Shown: piece by piece, positions 10,926-22,188 of the stretch
Layout: every line of letters begins with the position of its first letter
Position numbering within the stretch: the stretch's first letter is position 1
Assembly: GCA_037044905.1 (NCBI GenBank)
Contig: JBAOKB010000079.1
Coordinates: forward strand, 1-64,000
Length of the DNA: 64,000 nucleotides
DNA from: Hortaea werneckii
Taxonomy: Eukaryota > Ascomycota > Dothideomycetes > Mycosphaerellales > Teratosphaeriaceae
Direction: 5' to 3'
The notes under the pieces: generated by a model
The model's input: the letters and a program-made list of their open reading frames with translations, nothing else
Databases searched by the model: none
Told to the model about the DNA's origin: nothing
Made by a program: the position numbers and the translations under genes

Positions 10926-11964
10926 ATGAGCGATGAAGCTTCATCCTCCGTCGGCACAACCCACTACCACCATGCCTCCCCGGATCAAGGCCGACCACTC
11001 ACAGCTGCAGAGCTGGCAGAGAGGCGGAAAAAGAATAGGCAGACATTCAATCGAAAGCGAGGCGATTTGCTTGAAGATCTCCTCCGAAGCGTGGACATCC
11101 TCGTCTATGCCCAGTTGAGCGCCATCTATTACCTTGAGTATGTGACAGACTCACCAATTCCACCCAGCCCTTAGCCGCGCTGACGCTCTCGAAAGTTGCT
11201 CCTTCTTCCGTTTCTTCCTTCGTGCCCTGCCGCACTTCGTCTTCCTCACTCCAAAGCCGGCCTTCTTTCCAGAACATCCAGCCGATCGTCCTTACATAGG
11301 CAGCATCCTCGGGACGAACATACTATGCATCCTGTTGCACCTCATTTATGCCCCACCATCAGGTGGAGAATCTACTAGGGGCTATCTACACGGCGGGCTG
11401 GTGATGGACTTTATTGGGCAACAGGGAGGGGCGAGCCGAATGCACATGTTGATGCTGGATTTGATCTTGCTGTGTCTTCAGCTGACACAACTATGCGCAA
11501 AGACGACCAAATTGAAATTGAAAAAGGGCCCAGTGCAAGTCACTACATCCGGTGGACGAGAGTATAGCGCCGCCCCCACCACGCAGGACATCGACAGCGA
11601 GGAACGTGGAGTCCGACGATCAGAGGAGCAAGACGGCATCGAGATGCAGAATCTTAATCCCTCGGGTGGCGCGGCGGATTCAAGTAGAGGTCACGCTGAA
11701 CCAGATGATGCGTCCGGACGCGACCGAGTTTTATCATCGACCGCTCCCACGCCACAACCAGCCGACTTCCAAATCTCCAACGCCTTCAACAGCGGGCAAG
11801 TCATGATAGGCAACTTTGATGTCTACGCAACCGTCCGCGACCAGGTGATCATGTCGAAGAACGCTCCTCGAGAACCACCGAACCTCGGCAGGGATGTGAG
11901 GGCAAACATTGCGGGACAGTTGTTAAGGTGGCGTTTTGGTGGCAATGCTGCTACAAGGGGGTAG
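10926..11964 (+). CDS. DUF1746 membrane protein, Dsc4-like Dsc E3 ligase subunit
   Basis: Two exons, 10926-11137 and 11196-11964 (58-base intron), 326 residues. The conserved block runs from KRGDLLEDLLRSVDILVYAQ through the junction YYLD-CSFFRFF, then the hydrophobic ALPHFVFLTPKPAFFPE and RPYIGSILGTNILCILLHL, and ends with RGYLHGGLVMDFIGQ followed by another hydrophobic helix. This is the DUF1746 pattern, present in fission yeast Dsc4, a subunit of the Golgi Dsc ubiquitin ligase that activates SREBP-type transcription factors. At least three membrane segments are visible. The C-terminal 150 residues are polar and look disordered. The family assignment is from motif memory; the Dsc role is inferred. 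It shares an upstream region with RFC2. Confidence 0.78.
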
Positions 11965-12739
11965 CTTGTGCTAATTCTGTGTACAGGCTAAGAAGTGTTG
12001 CTTAGCGAGGCGTTGCGGTGTGCATCTGGGACGGATCGACATTTTGTCAAATAACTGGACGATTTCGATCAAGATACTGTCATGTGCCATAGAAGTGGTC
12101 GGGCGAATTGCCCGCGATATATGATCTACTGCCGTTGGCCAAAGATGAAAAGTGGCTATGCTAGTCATGGCAATTCAGATGATTTACCTTCTCGTGGAGC
12201 ATGCCACGGGTGTGCCGAAAGATTAGTTTTCCATTACATGCAGCACGCTGACACTCGTACCGTGTGCTCTAGGTGTGTAGCGCCCGGAAGATGTGCGGGA
12301 GGTGCGGGATGCACGCTGCTGCAGTCAGACGGGTTTCGCCCTGAGAACATTGCTTCTTACATTGCCAAGAACGCGTATATTGTCAGCTTTACGGATGCAG
12401 GTACCCCTCATGTGCCTGAATTTCCAATCATCACCTACGCCCACTGTCTGAGAATCCGAGAAAGTCTTTCGAGACGCTTACTGAGTGGCAGGTAATGGTA
12501 GTATCGTAGAGTACGAAGCTGCTATATCTGGTATCAGCATGAGTGATGGTGACACGATCTGTGCTTCGACCGAGCTATCTTGACGGTGTATAAGAGATGT
12601 CTTTTCCTCTCGCTCGATGAATTCTGGTCATCACATTGAACTACCTCGTTCGGCTTGCAGCACAACCAAACTGCAATACACCTGAACTTCCAAAGCGGCT
12701 GCATCTAGAACCAAGATAAATCCCAGAACTTATACAGTC
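11965..12739. other. Intergenic, no gene supported
   Basis: An open frame at 12082-12495 contains several cysteines but no recognisable domain, signal peptide or good start context, so I do not call it. The right end is the promoter of the secreted protein gene. Confidence 0.4.
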
Positions 12740-13336
12740 ATGCGCGCCAACAACGCCTACATACCTTTTGCCATCTGGGCTTCGGCCGCGCTCGCCTCCC
12801 CTCCTCCAACGGCGGACGGATGCGCAGCACTCGCGCCTTCAGACCGAATCACCTGCAGCATCCAAGGCTGGCACACAGACATCATCAACGTCAACGGCTT
12901 CATCGACAGCGCCCAGCAAGCCATCGACTCCTCAACCCCTTACAACTATCCCCAGGAAGCAGTCTTCTCCCTCGGAACCGAAGGGAAACCCTGTCCGGCC
13001 CCCAACGGCTGCGCATGGGATGAGCCGGTGCGTCTGGCGGGCATCGAGGCCCTGATGCCTGCGAGCGATTCTTGCGGGCTCAAAGCCCTCGCTGCAGTCA
13101 AAGCGACGTTCCCGGAGGTTGTTGGGAATCTGAGCGCTATTACTCAGGGGGATCCGAGTGATATCGCGACGATCCAGGACGATTTGGCGGCGCTTAAGGT
13201 GGCGCTTTGTGAGGAGTACTTGCCGGCTGTTGCCAAGCTTTGGGAGAGGGTTTACTTTGATTTCCCGAATGCGACTTCGGTTGGTGAAGTTGTTGGGCCT
13301 GCGGCTTGTCCGACTGTGGTGCCGGAGAACTATTAG
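12740..13336 (+). CDS. Small secreted cysteine-containing protein, function unknown
   Basis: Intronless, 198 residues, not recognised. The first 19 residues form a convincing signal peptide (IPFAIWASAALAS, with a cleavage-friendly ALAS). The mature protein of about 179 residues has seven cysteines, at GCAAL, TCSIQ, KPCPAP, GCAWD, SCGLK, LCEEY and AACPT, so one may be unpaired. Two N-glycosylation sequons (NLS, NAT) are visible. The middle looks helical (IEALMPASDSCGLKALAAVK). Composition is rich in Ala, Pro and Asp with strong C/G at third positions, as in the neighbouring host genes. It could be a cell-wall or effector-like protein; size and secretion allow but do not show this. Confidence 0.75.
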   Translation: MRANNAYIPFAIWASAALASPPPTADGCAALAPSDRITCSIQGWHTDIINVNGFIDSAQQAIDSSTPYNYPQEAVFSLGTEGKPCPAPNGCAWDEPVRLAGIEALMPASDSCGLKALAAVKATFPEVVGNLSAITQGDPSDIATIQDDLAALKVALCEEYLPAVAKLWERVYFDFPNATSVGEVVGPAACPTVVPENY

Positions 13337-13910
13337 ATGTTGGCCACAGTGGGTTGGCAGTCATGGCAGGATGGGTGCGTGACAGTGTGGACTGTGCAGA
13401 GGCAGTGGGAGTGAAGGCGGTTCTGCGTACGTTAAAAGGTGTTTGGGAGGACGCCGGAGACATGAGTTCTGGGATACGAAGGCCATTAGAGCATAGACAA
13501 TGTATCAATTGTACTGCGTGGGCATTGTCGAGCGCTCCTTAAGCGATTCGAGTTGTCACAAGTCGCTCAAAGTTGTGACTGCGGCGTACCGTTACTTTTC
13601 CGGACTAGCCGTACAAAACCACAACATCCCTTTGCATCCGCTCACTTGAGATCATTGGACGTCAGTAGACAGGTAGAAAAAGACGCGGCCGTTTCTGTTC
13701 AATAGTCTTGTGTCCGAGTCCTGCAGTACCCTATCCCGCGTCTCCACGGCGCTAGCTCAGCACCTGCCTAATTTGGCGACACCAGCGGAGTACTTGTACC
13801 ACGGGTCAGACGGCTATATCTGCGCATAAAGCCACCAACATAGACTAGTTGTCATTATTCTGAAATTCCCATATTCCAGTCTTCAAAGTACCCCTTCTGC
13901 TGCTGCACTA
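13337..13910. other. Intergenic, no gene supported
   Basis: 574 bases between two same-strand genes. They hold the 3' region of the secreted protein and the promoter of the S9 peptidase. No repeat or RNA gene is seen. Confidence 0.45.
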
Positions 13911-16281
13911 ATGGTCCGCCGTGCAATGACATTCACGCCTGAGGTCTTGCTGTCGGCGCCACGCCGCAGCGCAGGCGTACCGAATCCATCAGGCACCAAG
14001 GCCTTGTACACAACCTCTACCTATGACTTTCAGGCTCATAAGAAAACGATTGAGCTTCGTGTATTGGACATCAAGAGTGGCGACTCTCACCAGCTGGCCA
14101 AAGACGACGATATCTCTGACTTCAACTGGCTGGACGAAGATGCTTTCGTCTGCCTTCAATCAGAAGAAAATGGCAGCACTAGCGTCTATGTAGCAAGCGT
14201 AAGCAAGTGCATGCAGAAGATCGAGCCAGGCCACAGCCACTACATTGCCGGGAAAATTGATGCCTCGGCGAGCGACCTCAAAGTTGCCCCTCTGGATGAG
14301 AACGGGGAAGAATTTGCCATTGTGCTCAGTGCTCAAGCATGTCCTGACGGCAGTCTCTTTACCACCGAAAAGGCAAACAAGAAGACGCATTCAACAGGTC
14401 GGCTGTACAGCAGCCTGTTTGTGCGCCATTGGGATCACTATGTCGAGCCTCAAAGGAGCAGTCTATGGTGCGGTCAGCTCAAGAAGGATGACACTGGAAA
14501 GTACGGCCTTAGCGAGCTCACCAACATGCTCAAGGGCAGCAAGCTCGAGTGTCCCGTACCGCCTTTCGGTGGCACAGACAGTTTCGACGTCTCCCCTCGC
14601 GGCATCATTTTCGTGGCCAAGGACCCTAAGCTCAACCCGGCGCTGAATACTAAGTGCAACGTGTACATCATGCGAGTAAAGGATTGGACGAGTTCGGATG
14701 GAATGATCTTGAAGGAGATCATGGTTCCTGGCTTTGAAGGCGCCGCTAGCTGTCCTGTACTAGATGATTCTGGAGGTCAAGCAGCTTTCCTGAAGATGAA
14801 GACCAACGGCTACGAAGCTGACAGGAACACCGTATTCGAGCTACCTAGTGGGCTTGGAGACGGTCACACATCACTGGTGGCGCGCCAGGTGTCCTTCGAG
14901 ACTAGCAAATCAGATTCTCTGCCGAATTGGGATCGTAGTCCCCAAAGCATAACGTTCAGTGCCGATGGAGGAAGTTGGTATCTCGTAGCCGAAGACGAGG
15001 GATACACCAAATTATATCATGTCACGATTGACTTCGGGTCTCCGAAGGGACTGCGGATCACACCTTTGACTCAAGAGGGATCCGTGAGTGAGGTTCACCC
15101 GCTCAAGGACGGGAAAGTCTTCGTTTCCAATTCAACCTTGGTCGACAACTCCAATTACGCCATTCTGGAACACAGAGCTTCCTCACGGCAGACGAAGGCA
15201 ACCTGGTCACACTCCCAATCATCCTCAGGCTCCAAGTTTGGTCTCAAGCCCGGCCAAGTCTCCAGCATTTGGACACCTGCAGCCAACCCCAAAATCAACG
15301 AGAAAGTACACTAATTGGTAATGAAGCCCAGCACCTTCGATGAGTCGAAGAAGTACCCAGTGGCATATCTCATTCACGGAGGACCGCAAGGAAGCTGGGC
15401 CGATTCTTGGTCCACAAGGTGGAACCCAGCGGTTTACGCCGAGCAGGGCTACATCGTCATCTGTCCGAACCCTACTGGAAGCACGGGCTATGGTCAGCCT
15501 TTTACCGACGCCATCAGACGCAACTGGGGCGGTGATCCTTACGAGGATATCGTGAAGTGTTTTGAGTGGGTAGGCAAGAATATGCCAGAAGCAGACAACG
15601 AGAAGGCTGTGGCGCTTGGGGCGAGCTACGGCGGGTATATGGTACGCAGTATTTCGCGTCCTTGCTAATTATGAGACATAAGCGCTAATCGCGTCACAGA
15701 TGAATTGGATCCAAGGTCACGACCTCGGACGCAAGTTCAAAGCGCTGGTATGCCACGATGGCATCTTCAGTTTCAGCGGCGGTCTCCTTGCCACGGAGGA
15801 GCTGTACTTCCCTTTCCACGATTTAGGCGGGACACCGTGGTACGATCCAGGCTTCAAGGCGAAGCAAGATCCTGCTAGCGTCCCTGCGCAGGGGCACAAC
15901 AACTTCGGAGAATCTACTCCGAGCGACTGGCGGAAATGGGATCCCTCAGAGTACCTCACCGAATGGAAGACCCCTCAGTTGGTCATCCACTCAAGCAAAG
16001 ACTATCGGCTTACAATCTCCGAAGGCCTGGCAGCTTTCAATGTCCTTCAAGCAAGAGGGGTCGAGAGCGAATTTCTGTGCTTCCCGGACGAAAACCATTG
16101 GGTCTTGAAGCCAGAGAATAGTCTGGCTTGGCACAAGGTCGTATTGAATTGGATCAACAAATACGTTGGACTTTCGCCTTATACGGACGAGGATCCGCAA
16201 AGTGAGGAGTTCTGGGGCGGATTGAGGCGCGAAGATCAGAATGTGGAGAATATGCCTGGTATGGGGAAGCCGGAGACTTGA
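13911..16281 (+). CDS. S9 prolyl-oligopeptidase family peptidase (DPP V-like), interrupted by one in-frame TAA
   Basis: Serine peptidase with an N-terminal beta-propeller and a C-terminal alpha/beta hydrolase domain, closest to dipeptidyl peptidase V and acylaminoacyl peptidases. Exons 13911-15641 and 15700-16281 keep one frame of 770 sense or interrupted codons. The catalytic serine is in GASYGGYM just before the intron, the aspartate in HSSKDYRLTISEG and the histidine in PDENHWVLKPEN. YLIHGGPQGSW is the oxyanion region. A TAA at 15312-15314 interrupts the frame exactly at the domain junction, after ANPKINEKVH and before VMKPSTFDESKKYPVA, where the family reads on. No intron can remove it without losing conserved residues. 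There is no signal peptide, unlike secreted DPP V. It may be a young pseudogene, a sequencing error or a readthrough case. Confidence 0.85.
15312..15314 (+). other. In-frame TAA inside the S9 peptidase gene
   Basis: The stop lies between codons for EKVH and LVMKP. Both sides match the family and the frame is unchanged, so a single substitution, for example GAA to TAA, is the simplest cause. Confidence 0.9.
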
Positions 16282-17503
16282 GACTTGAGAATCTAGCAAC
16301 ATGCTGTTTGCCGCAGCCATTGTTTTCTGCTTCTCATGCTGTACTACGATAGCAGAGCAGTTGCAACAAGTGTTGTACGCGCAAAGATCGATGAATAGGG
16401 CCCATTTCCCAACTGAGGTTTTTGAAGCTTTCTCGTTTGGATCAGACGGCAGCAAAGTTGGCGACTCCTCAACGATCGCAAATCTACGGTAGTCCAGGAA
16501 CATGGCAGAGTAGAAAGCTCTGGGAAGACAATTATGTTATTTGACCTTTTTTTCCTTCCTAGGCACTAACAAGGAGACAGGCGCTGACCTTGAGGGGTGA
16601 AGGATGACTAAGGCGGGAGCGACATCTCCATCTGGACTAGAGTCAGCCTCGCCAACATCACCTCAGCTGGTCCTGTATGTAGACATGGATGGAACACTCC
16701 ACTGTTCCCACAAGTTTGCTATGACACCAGGGTACGGTGGACGTGCGGAGAGGGCATAACTATTCTTTGACAGCTCATTATCGGCAATGCTAGTGCTACT
16801 GCGACGATTCTGACAACTCCCGCCACATGGAAGCGAGGAAAGCCTGACTCGTGCGATAAGATCCATGTCACTCCGTAAAATGATGTCTCGGAACAAGGCG
16901 CTAGCTTGACAGCTCGGATTGTCATCGGCATTGATGCATATCGCATATGTCCCTGAGCCTTCGGTACTTCAAACGTCTTTGTTCTCCTGAACCTACTTGA
17001 TGGTTCTGAAGAAGCTGACTTGGCCATGCATCATCAGCGTCGCACTACTGCCACAACATTAACATTGATCTAGAATTCACACAAAGACGGTCTTCTGAAA
17101 GGACCTCTGTAGTGTAAAGCAACGTCACCACCCCCGGCTAATCCATCGCGACCTAGACGGAGATCCTCCCGCGACGCTGGCTAAAGGCAGATCTGTTCAA
17201 GGAGCCAAAGGAAAGCTTTGAAATCAGCGTGTTCCTTCATGATCCCCGGCACCGTCTGGCATGTGCAACGATGGAACAAATTCTGTTCGCTGGGTCCCCG
17301 GTCGGTGTCCTTGCGACCCTGTAAGACAAGGCACCGTCATGTAGAGCTGTCGGCCACGAGGCGCCACTGCCGCGAGAGATCGCCTTCGTAGATTCAATGG
17401 AGTAGGTGATCATTTAAACGCTTCTCTCCTTGCTGTTCACACTTGCTCGTGGCTTGCTTCGACTGTTCTGCCATCTATCCCACCCCAGTCACTCTTTCAC
17501 AGC
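16282..17503. other. Intergenic, no gene supported
   Basis: About 1.2 kb. Short open frames on both strands lack recognisable similarity. A pyrimidine-rich stretch at 17415-17500 with CATTTAAA-like A/T bases near 17412 precedes the GMC oxidoreductase start and is probably its core promoter. Confidence 0.4.
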
Positions 17504-19420
17504 ATGCTGCGAAGCACCGTCCTTTCATTACTTCTTGGAGCCACCGCGCTCGCTCTCCCCCACGCGGATTGCCAAAAGCAACCTCTTCACAAGCGCCTCT
17601 TTGACAAGACTTTCGACTATGTCATCGTGGGCGGCGGCACAGCTGGGCTTGCATTGGCTAACCGTCTCTCCGCTAACTCGGACATCACTGTCGCCGTCAT
17701 AGAAGCTGGCGTACACTACGAGATCACCAACCCGGTTCTCTCCACCGCCCCAGCAGGCGATGTCTTCTGGACCGGCGCCAATCCCCTCGACAGCAATCCC
17801 TTGGTTGACTGGGGTTTCGTAACCGAGCCTCTGGCTGGAGCACTGGACCGTGAGGTGCACTACGCACGTGGAAAATGCTTGGGAGGTAGCAGCGCGCGGA
17901 ACTTTATGATCTACCAGCGAGGTACCGTGGGCTCCTATGCCAAGTGGGCGGACGAGGTCGGCGATGACGGCTACACTTGGGACTCCCTTCAACCGCACTT
18001 CAAGAAGTCGGTCGAGTTTACGCCACCTAGCGAGAAGCGTGCAGCAAATGGAACTGCCAAGTACAACCCAGATGCCTTCGAAGACGGCGCCGGTCCTCTG
18101 CAGGTCTCGTACTCTAACTATGCACCGCCATTCTCGACCTATCTTCAAGGCTCCTTCAACGAGATCGGCCTCAAAACCGCCGAGGACTTCAACAGCGGGA
18201 CTTTGGAAGGTGTACAATACTGCTCCTCCACGATCAACCCGGCCGATGAGCGTCGCTCCTCCTCCGAGACCTCGTTCCTCGCCGCCGCCAAGTCTCGCTC
18301 GAACCTGCATGTCTTCAGCGCGACGATGGCGAAGAAGATCCTGTTCGACGGCAAGAAGGCCACTGGTGTGAAGGTGGCGCCATTGGATATTGGTTTGTTG
18401 CCGTATAGTATCAAGGCTAAGAAGGAAGTCATCCTGTCAGCGGGTACATTTCAAAGCCCGCAAATGCTGATGGTATCCGGTGTTGGGCCGGAGAGCACGT
18501 TGAAGCAGTTCGGGATCGAGGCAGTGTCGAAGTTAGAGGGCGTAGGTCAGAACATGTGGGATCACGTATTTTTTGGTAGGCTGAGCTTGACCTCGAAGTC
18601 GGCACGAGAGCAAAGCTGATGATACTTGCGTTCGACAGGTCCGTCTTACAGAATGAACATGCGTACAGCAACAAGTCTCGTCAATGACCCTATCTGGCTC
18701 GCCAAACAATACGCCACCGACTTCCTCTTGAAGCAAGAGGGCATGCTCACCAACCCGATCTCGGATCTTCTAGGCTGGGAAAAGGTCCCCGACTCGCTCC
18801 GGTCTAAGTTCCCTTCTTCGGCTCAGGACGACCTGAACAGCTTCCCCGAAGACTGGCCCGAGATCAAATACCTCTCAGCACCAGGCTACATCGGCAACTT
18901 CACCTCCCTCACCGGCACCCAACCCAAGGACGGCTACCAGTACGGCTCCATCCTCGCCACGCTCGTCAAACCCCTATCCCGCGGCAACGTCACGATCAAA
19001 TCGACCGACACCTCGGACAAGCCGCTGATCAACCCCAACTGGCTAGCCCACCCGACGGACCAGCAAGTCGCCATCGCAGCCTACAAGCGCGCGCGCCAGG
19101 TCTTCAACACGACGTTCATGGAACCCGCGCTGGTGGAGAAGGACGAGTATTTCCCCGGTTTCGACGTGCAGTCCGACGAGGACCTGCTGAATGTGATTCG
19201 CGGCTCCGTCATGACGGTCTGGCACGCGAGCGGGACGAGCAAGATGGGCAAGAAGGACGACTCGATGGCCGTCATCGATACGAGTTGCAGGGTGTACGGC
19301 ACCGAGGGACTCAGGGTGGTGGATGCGAGCTCGTTCCCGTTCCTGCCACCGGGACACCCGCAGAGTACGATATACGCGCTGGCGGAGAAGATTGCGGCGG
19401 AGATTCTGGCCGGATTGTAG
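17504..19420 (+). CDS. Secreted GMC-family FAD oxidoreductase
   Basis: A glucose-methanol-choline oxidoreductase, a flavoenzyme that oxidises alcohols or sugars and passes electrons to oxygen or quinones. Exons 17504-18575 and 18638-19420 by the nearest reading; the acceptor AG is at 18637-18638, so coding resumes at 18639, giving 617 residues. Signal peptide at residues 1-18 (LLLGATALALP), then the FAD dinucleotide motif VIVGGGTAGLALANRL around 40-55. GMC signature 1 is GKCLGGSSARNFMIYQRGT and signature 2 is GTFQSPQMLMVSGVGP. The C-terminal active-site pair is His553 in WHASGTSKMG and His597 in PPGHPQST. This fits aryl-alcohol/glucose oxidase-like or AA3-type lignocellulose enzymes; the substrate cannot be predicted. 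No biosynthetic neighbours are seen. Confidence 0.92.
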
Positions 19421-19674
19421 GGTCTTGCTAGAGGCATCGATACTGTGGAGAAGATGAGAGTCTTAAAATAGCTACAAGTATAATTCACTTTTCTTTTCGG
19501 TTGCATCAGTTCAAAAATGCTATAACTGAGAAGCTTGGATGATGAGTTTGGGTTTGCTTGGCCCCTTCCTCTACCGCACACAAAAAGTTAAGGGGGATAA
19601 GACTTCATTTACCCAGTGGAGAAGAATTTCACTAGCTTACTCGCAGTACACATATATGATAAAATGACTATACT

Positions 19675-22188
19675 TCACCCATTCCGCAGAAGCCACGCAT
19701 AATAAACCACACTAGGCAAACCAACCAACATCACACTCCTCGCAAACTCCCATAACATCCTCTTCCCCAGCCCAGGGGGCGAACCCCGCTTCTTCACCTT
19801 CCACTTCGCCTGACTATCATCGTGATTATAACCCCTGTAGGTTCCCTCACCACGGTAATCATCCTCGCCGGCCCCGACCCCAACGCTCTTCTCCTCATCG
19901 CTATCAATATCCCCCGGATCATTCCATCGCACGGGCGGGTAATATCCCGCTTTCTCGACCAGCCCGCCTTCGTGCGTGTGCTCGGTGAGACTGGGTAGAG
20001 TGTTACTGGGCGAGACGCCTGCGGCGGGGCTGACGGAGCGGGTCCGGGCGTTGTAGCTGCGCTGCACGCTTAGGGAGTCGTTGGCCGGGGTGTTTTGGGA
20101 CGAGGTGGTGATGGAGGAGGCGCGCTGGCGACTTTTCCGGGTCGGGGTGGAGTAGCCGTTGGATTTGCTGGTGCTGGTGCTGCTTTCGGGACGGGAACGG
20201 GGGAGGACGAGTTTGATTGAGGACTCGACGCCATCTTGGTTTTCGTTTTCGAAGTCGTTGGTGGTGGTGCTTTTCTTCCGGAGAGCGAGGATCAGTGCGC
20301 GGACTAGTAGGATGGCTAGGGTGAGAGCGAGCAGTAGAGCGTAATCGATGAAGATGTTTAGCTGGTCCGGTAGAAGACATAGGTGGGTTTGCAGGGTGGG
20401 GCGTGGTGTGCCAATGGTTTTGCCATCCGCGTCGACGGGGTTCCAGAGACTGACAAGAAGGAAGCCTGGCCTTCGCACGCCCATTGCCCAGCTGAAGCTT
20501 TTAACTGTGATCTCTCTGATGCTTCTGAGTACACTACCATCCTTGCCTCCGGGAGGTTTCAGCCCCGTTGAGTACGTGCCCAGATTGTAGCGGTGGTTGA
20601 CATCGCAGTAATCGTGGTCGTCTCCGGAGAAGATGTGAGCAATGTCACCAGCGGCAGACACGCGGTTGACGACGATGGAGGAAAGACTTTGCGTGATGAC
20701 GTTCTGATACTGATAGCCAGCTTGAATGGCAATGGCTTTGCCACGTTCGCGCAAAGGACCGCACTCGGAGTCGCGTGGTCGAAACAATGGGATATGGCTC
20801 AATAATATGACCGGTAGATGAGGTCTCGAGTCATGCTGCTTTTCTGATGTTTCCGGATGGTCGTTTGCATCAATAACAGTGTGCGGATAGGCTGTCACTG
20901 GGTGCACATCGGGATAGTACTGATGTAAAGCGGTAGACACTGCTTTCCCAGTAGAAGCGCGAATGTTCTCTAGAAAGTCCATAGTAGCTTTCCAAATGTA
21001 CTTGAGCTCTGTGGCTTTCTCTGTATGTGTCTCGCCGCCTTCACGCAAGTATTGACTGGTAGCAGACAGCGACGGAGTATCGACGCTGACGAAAGTGTGA
21101 TTGCCAATGACATCGATGCGGTTGCCCTCGCCGAACCGCGACTCAAACCGGTCTCGTATGGCCAACTGAACGCCTTGCCCTAGTCCTATATCGTGATTGC
21201 CTGGTAAACTAGCAATGACCTTTCTCTGCTTGCCACCGGACAGTGCGTACTCTTGCCGCGTAAAATTGGGCTCTGCTCCATTCTGGACATTGTACTCGTC
21301 AGGTGTGACGTCCCATGCTCCGAAATAGCTCCGTTGCACTCCCGGATAAAGTTGATCAGTATCGAAGAATATACGTCCGAAGCGAGTGAAGTCGGCATCC
21401 CATTGCTGCTGGCCCCACCTTGACCACCTGCCGTTCTCTCCTGGAACGAACTCCTTCAGGTCGTTGCCGCGTGCGTCAAGGAAGTGATCCTCTTTGCTTA
21501 TGGGTTGCGAGTGAGGGCGGGTCATGGCTTTCTTATAGCTCTTAAGGCTCCTCTTGGCGTGGGACCCTTTCGCCCCTTCTTCATCTGCCAGTCCAGATTC
21601 AGGCCCAGTCACATGACCTTCGCTTCTTCTCTCCTTCGGAGACCCGCCCGATTTGTCTTTCTCCCTCTGCTGTTGTGATTCCCGGACCGCTCGTGCCTTT
21701 CCTGGTGCCCATTCTCTCCCGCCATCGAATAAATCGCCGAGAAACACGATGCTGTCAGGATCCAACCGCTCGTTAATTAGTCTGTAGTTCCTCGCCATAT
21801 ACGTGTCCGTGTACGCTTCCGTCAGTGAAGATAGCGGCCATGGCCGACCAGGATACGTGTGCGGATCGACGAGCTGTGGGTCGGCGACGAAGACCAAATG
21901 ATGCGGCGTTGCCGTGCTGGGCCACTTCTCCCAGGTGGGCCATTGACAAGACTCAATGCTAGAAGCGAAGACGCTCCGCTCCCCCCAATGCAGCGTGTAG
22001 AACCAGAAAAGGGTGAGGATAGTGATGGCGAGGGAGAAGCGGCGGAGGATGGGGAGACGGCGGGTCAATCGGCGCCAATGCTGTGATGCGGCATGGTAGA
22101 GACGCATCATCGGACCAGGTCGTAAGAGGTGCAATGGCTGCTCGTGCGGTCTATCATGGTGGTCGCGTGGCCTGGCGACTGGGTTCAC
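19675..22188 (-). CDS. Cdc1/Ted1-type metallophosphoesterase (GPI-anchor ethanolamine phosphate remodelling)
   Basis: Intronless, 837 residues. The calcineurin-like metal motifs appear in order: FVADPQLVDPHTYPG, VFLGDLFDGGRE, LPGNHDIGLG, VILLSHIPLFR and FSGDDHDYC, the last being the Cdc1/Ted1/PGAP5 variant of the usual GHxH. An N-terminal membrane anchor (LAITILTLFWFYTLHW, about 53-68), a second hydrophobic helix near 625-650 (IDYALLLALTLAILLVRAL) and a short one at the very end place it in the ER/Golgi membrane with the catalytic domain luminal. Yeast Cdc1 and Ted1 remove ethanolamine phosphate from GPI mannose residues using Mn2+. A long Ser/Thr/Arg-rich loop (about 655-760) is probably disordered. 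Whether this is the Cdc1 or the Ted1 orthologue cannot be decided here. Confidence 0.9.
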   Translation of the reverse strand: MNPVARPRDHHDRPHEQPLHLLRPGPMMRLYHAASQHWRRLTRRLPILRRFSLAITILTLFWFYTLHWGERSVFASSIESCQWPTWEKWPSTATPHHLVFVADPQLVDPHTYPGRPWPLSSLTEAYTDTYMARNYRLINERLDPDSIVFLGDLFDGGREWAPGKARAVRESQQQREKDKSGGSPKERRSEGHVTGPESGLADEEGAKGSHAKRSLKSYKKAMTRPHSQPISKEDHFLDARGNDLKEFVPGENGRWSRWGQQQWDADFTRFGRIFFDTDQLYPGVQRSYFGAWDVTPDEYNVQNGAEPNFTRQEYALSGGKQRKVIASLPGNHDIGLGQGVQLAIRDRFESRFGEGNRIDVIGNHTFVSVDTPSLSATSQYLREGGETHTEKATELKYIWKATMDFLENIRASTGKAVSTALHQYYPDVHPVTAYPHTVIDANDHPETSEKQHDSRPHLPVILLSHIPLFRPRDSECGPLRERGKAIAIQAGYQYQNVITQSLSSIVVNRVSAAGDIAHIFSGDDHDYCDVNHRYNLGTYSTGLKPPGGKDGSVLRSIREITVKSFSWAMGVRRPGFLLVSLWNPVDADGKTIGTPRPTLQTHLCLLPDQLNIFIDYALLLALTLAILLVRALILALRKKSTTTNDFENENQDGVESSIKLVLPRSRPESSTSTSKSNGYSTPTRKSRQRASSITTSSQNTPANDSLSVQRSYNARTRSVSPAAGVSPSNTLPSLTEHTHEGGLVEKAGYYPPVRWNDPGDIDSDEEKSVGVGAGEDDYRGEGTYRGYNHDDSQAKWKVKKRGSPPGLGKRMLWEFARSVMLVGLPSVVYYAWLLRNG

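Noticed and set aside
12082..12495. Open frame of 137 codons with several cysteines between the DUF1746 gene and the secreted protein
   Set aside because: No signal peptide, no recognisable domain and no start-context or splice support; cysteine spacing fits no known finger.
15306..15360. Intron GTACAC..CCCAG that would remove the in-frame TAA of the S9 peptidase
   Set aside because: It would delete conserved residues and shift the frame into an early stop.
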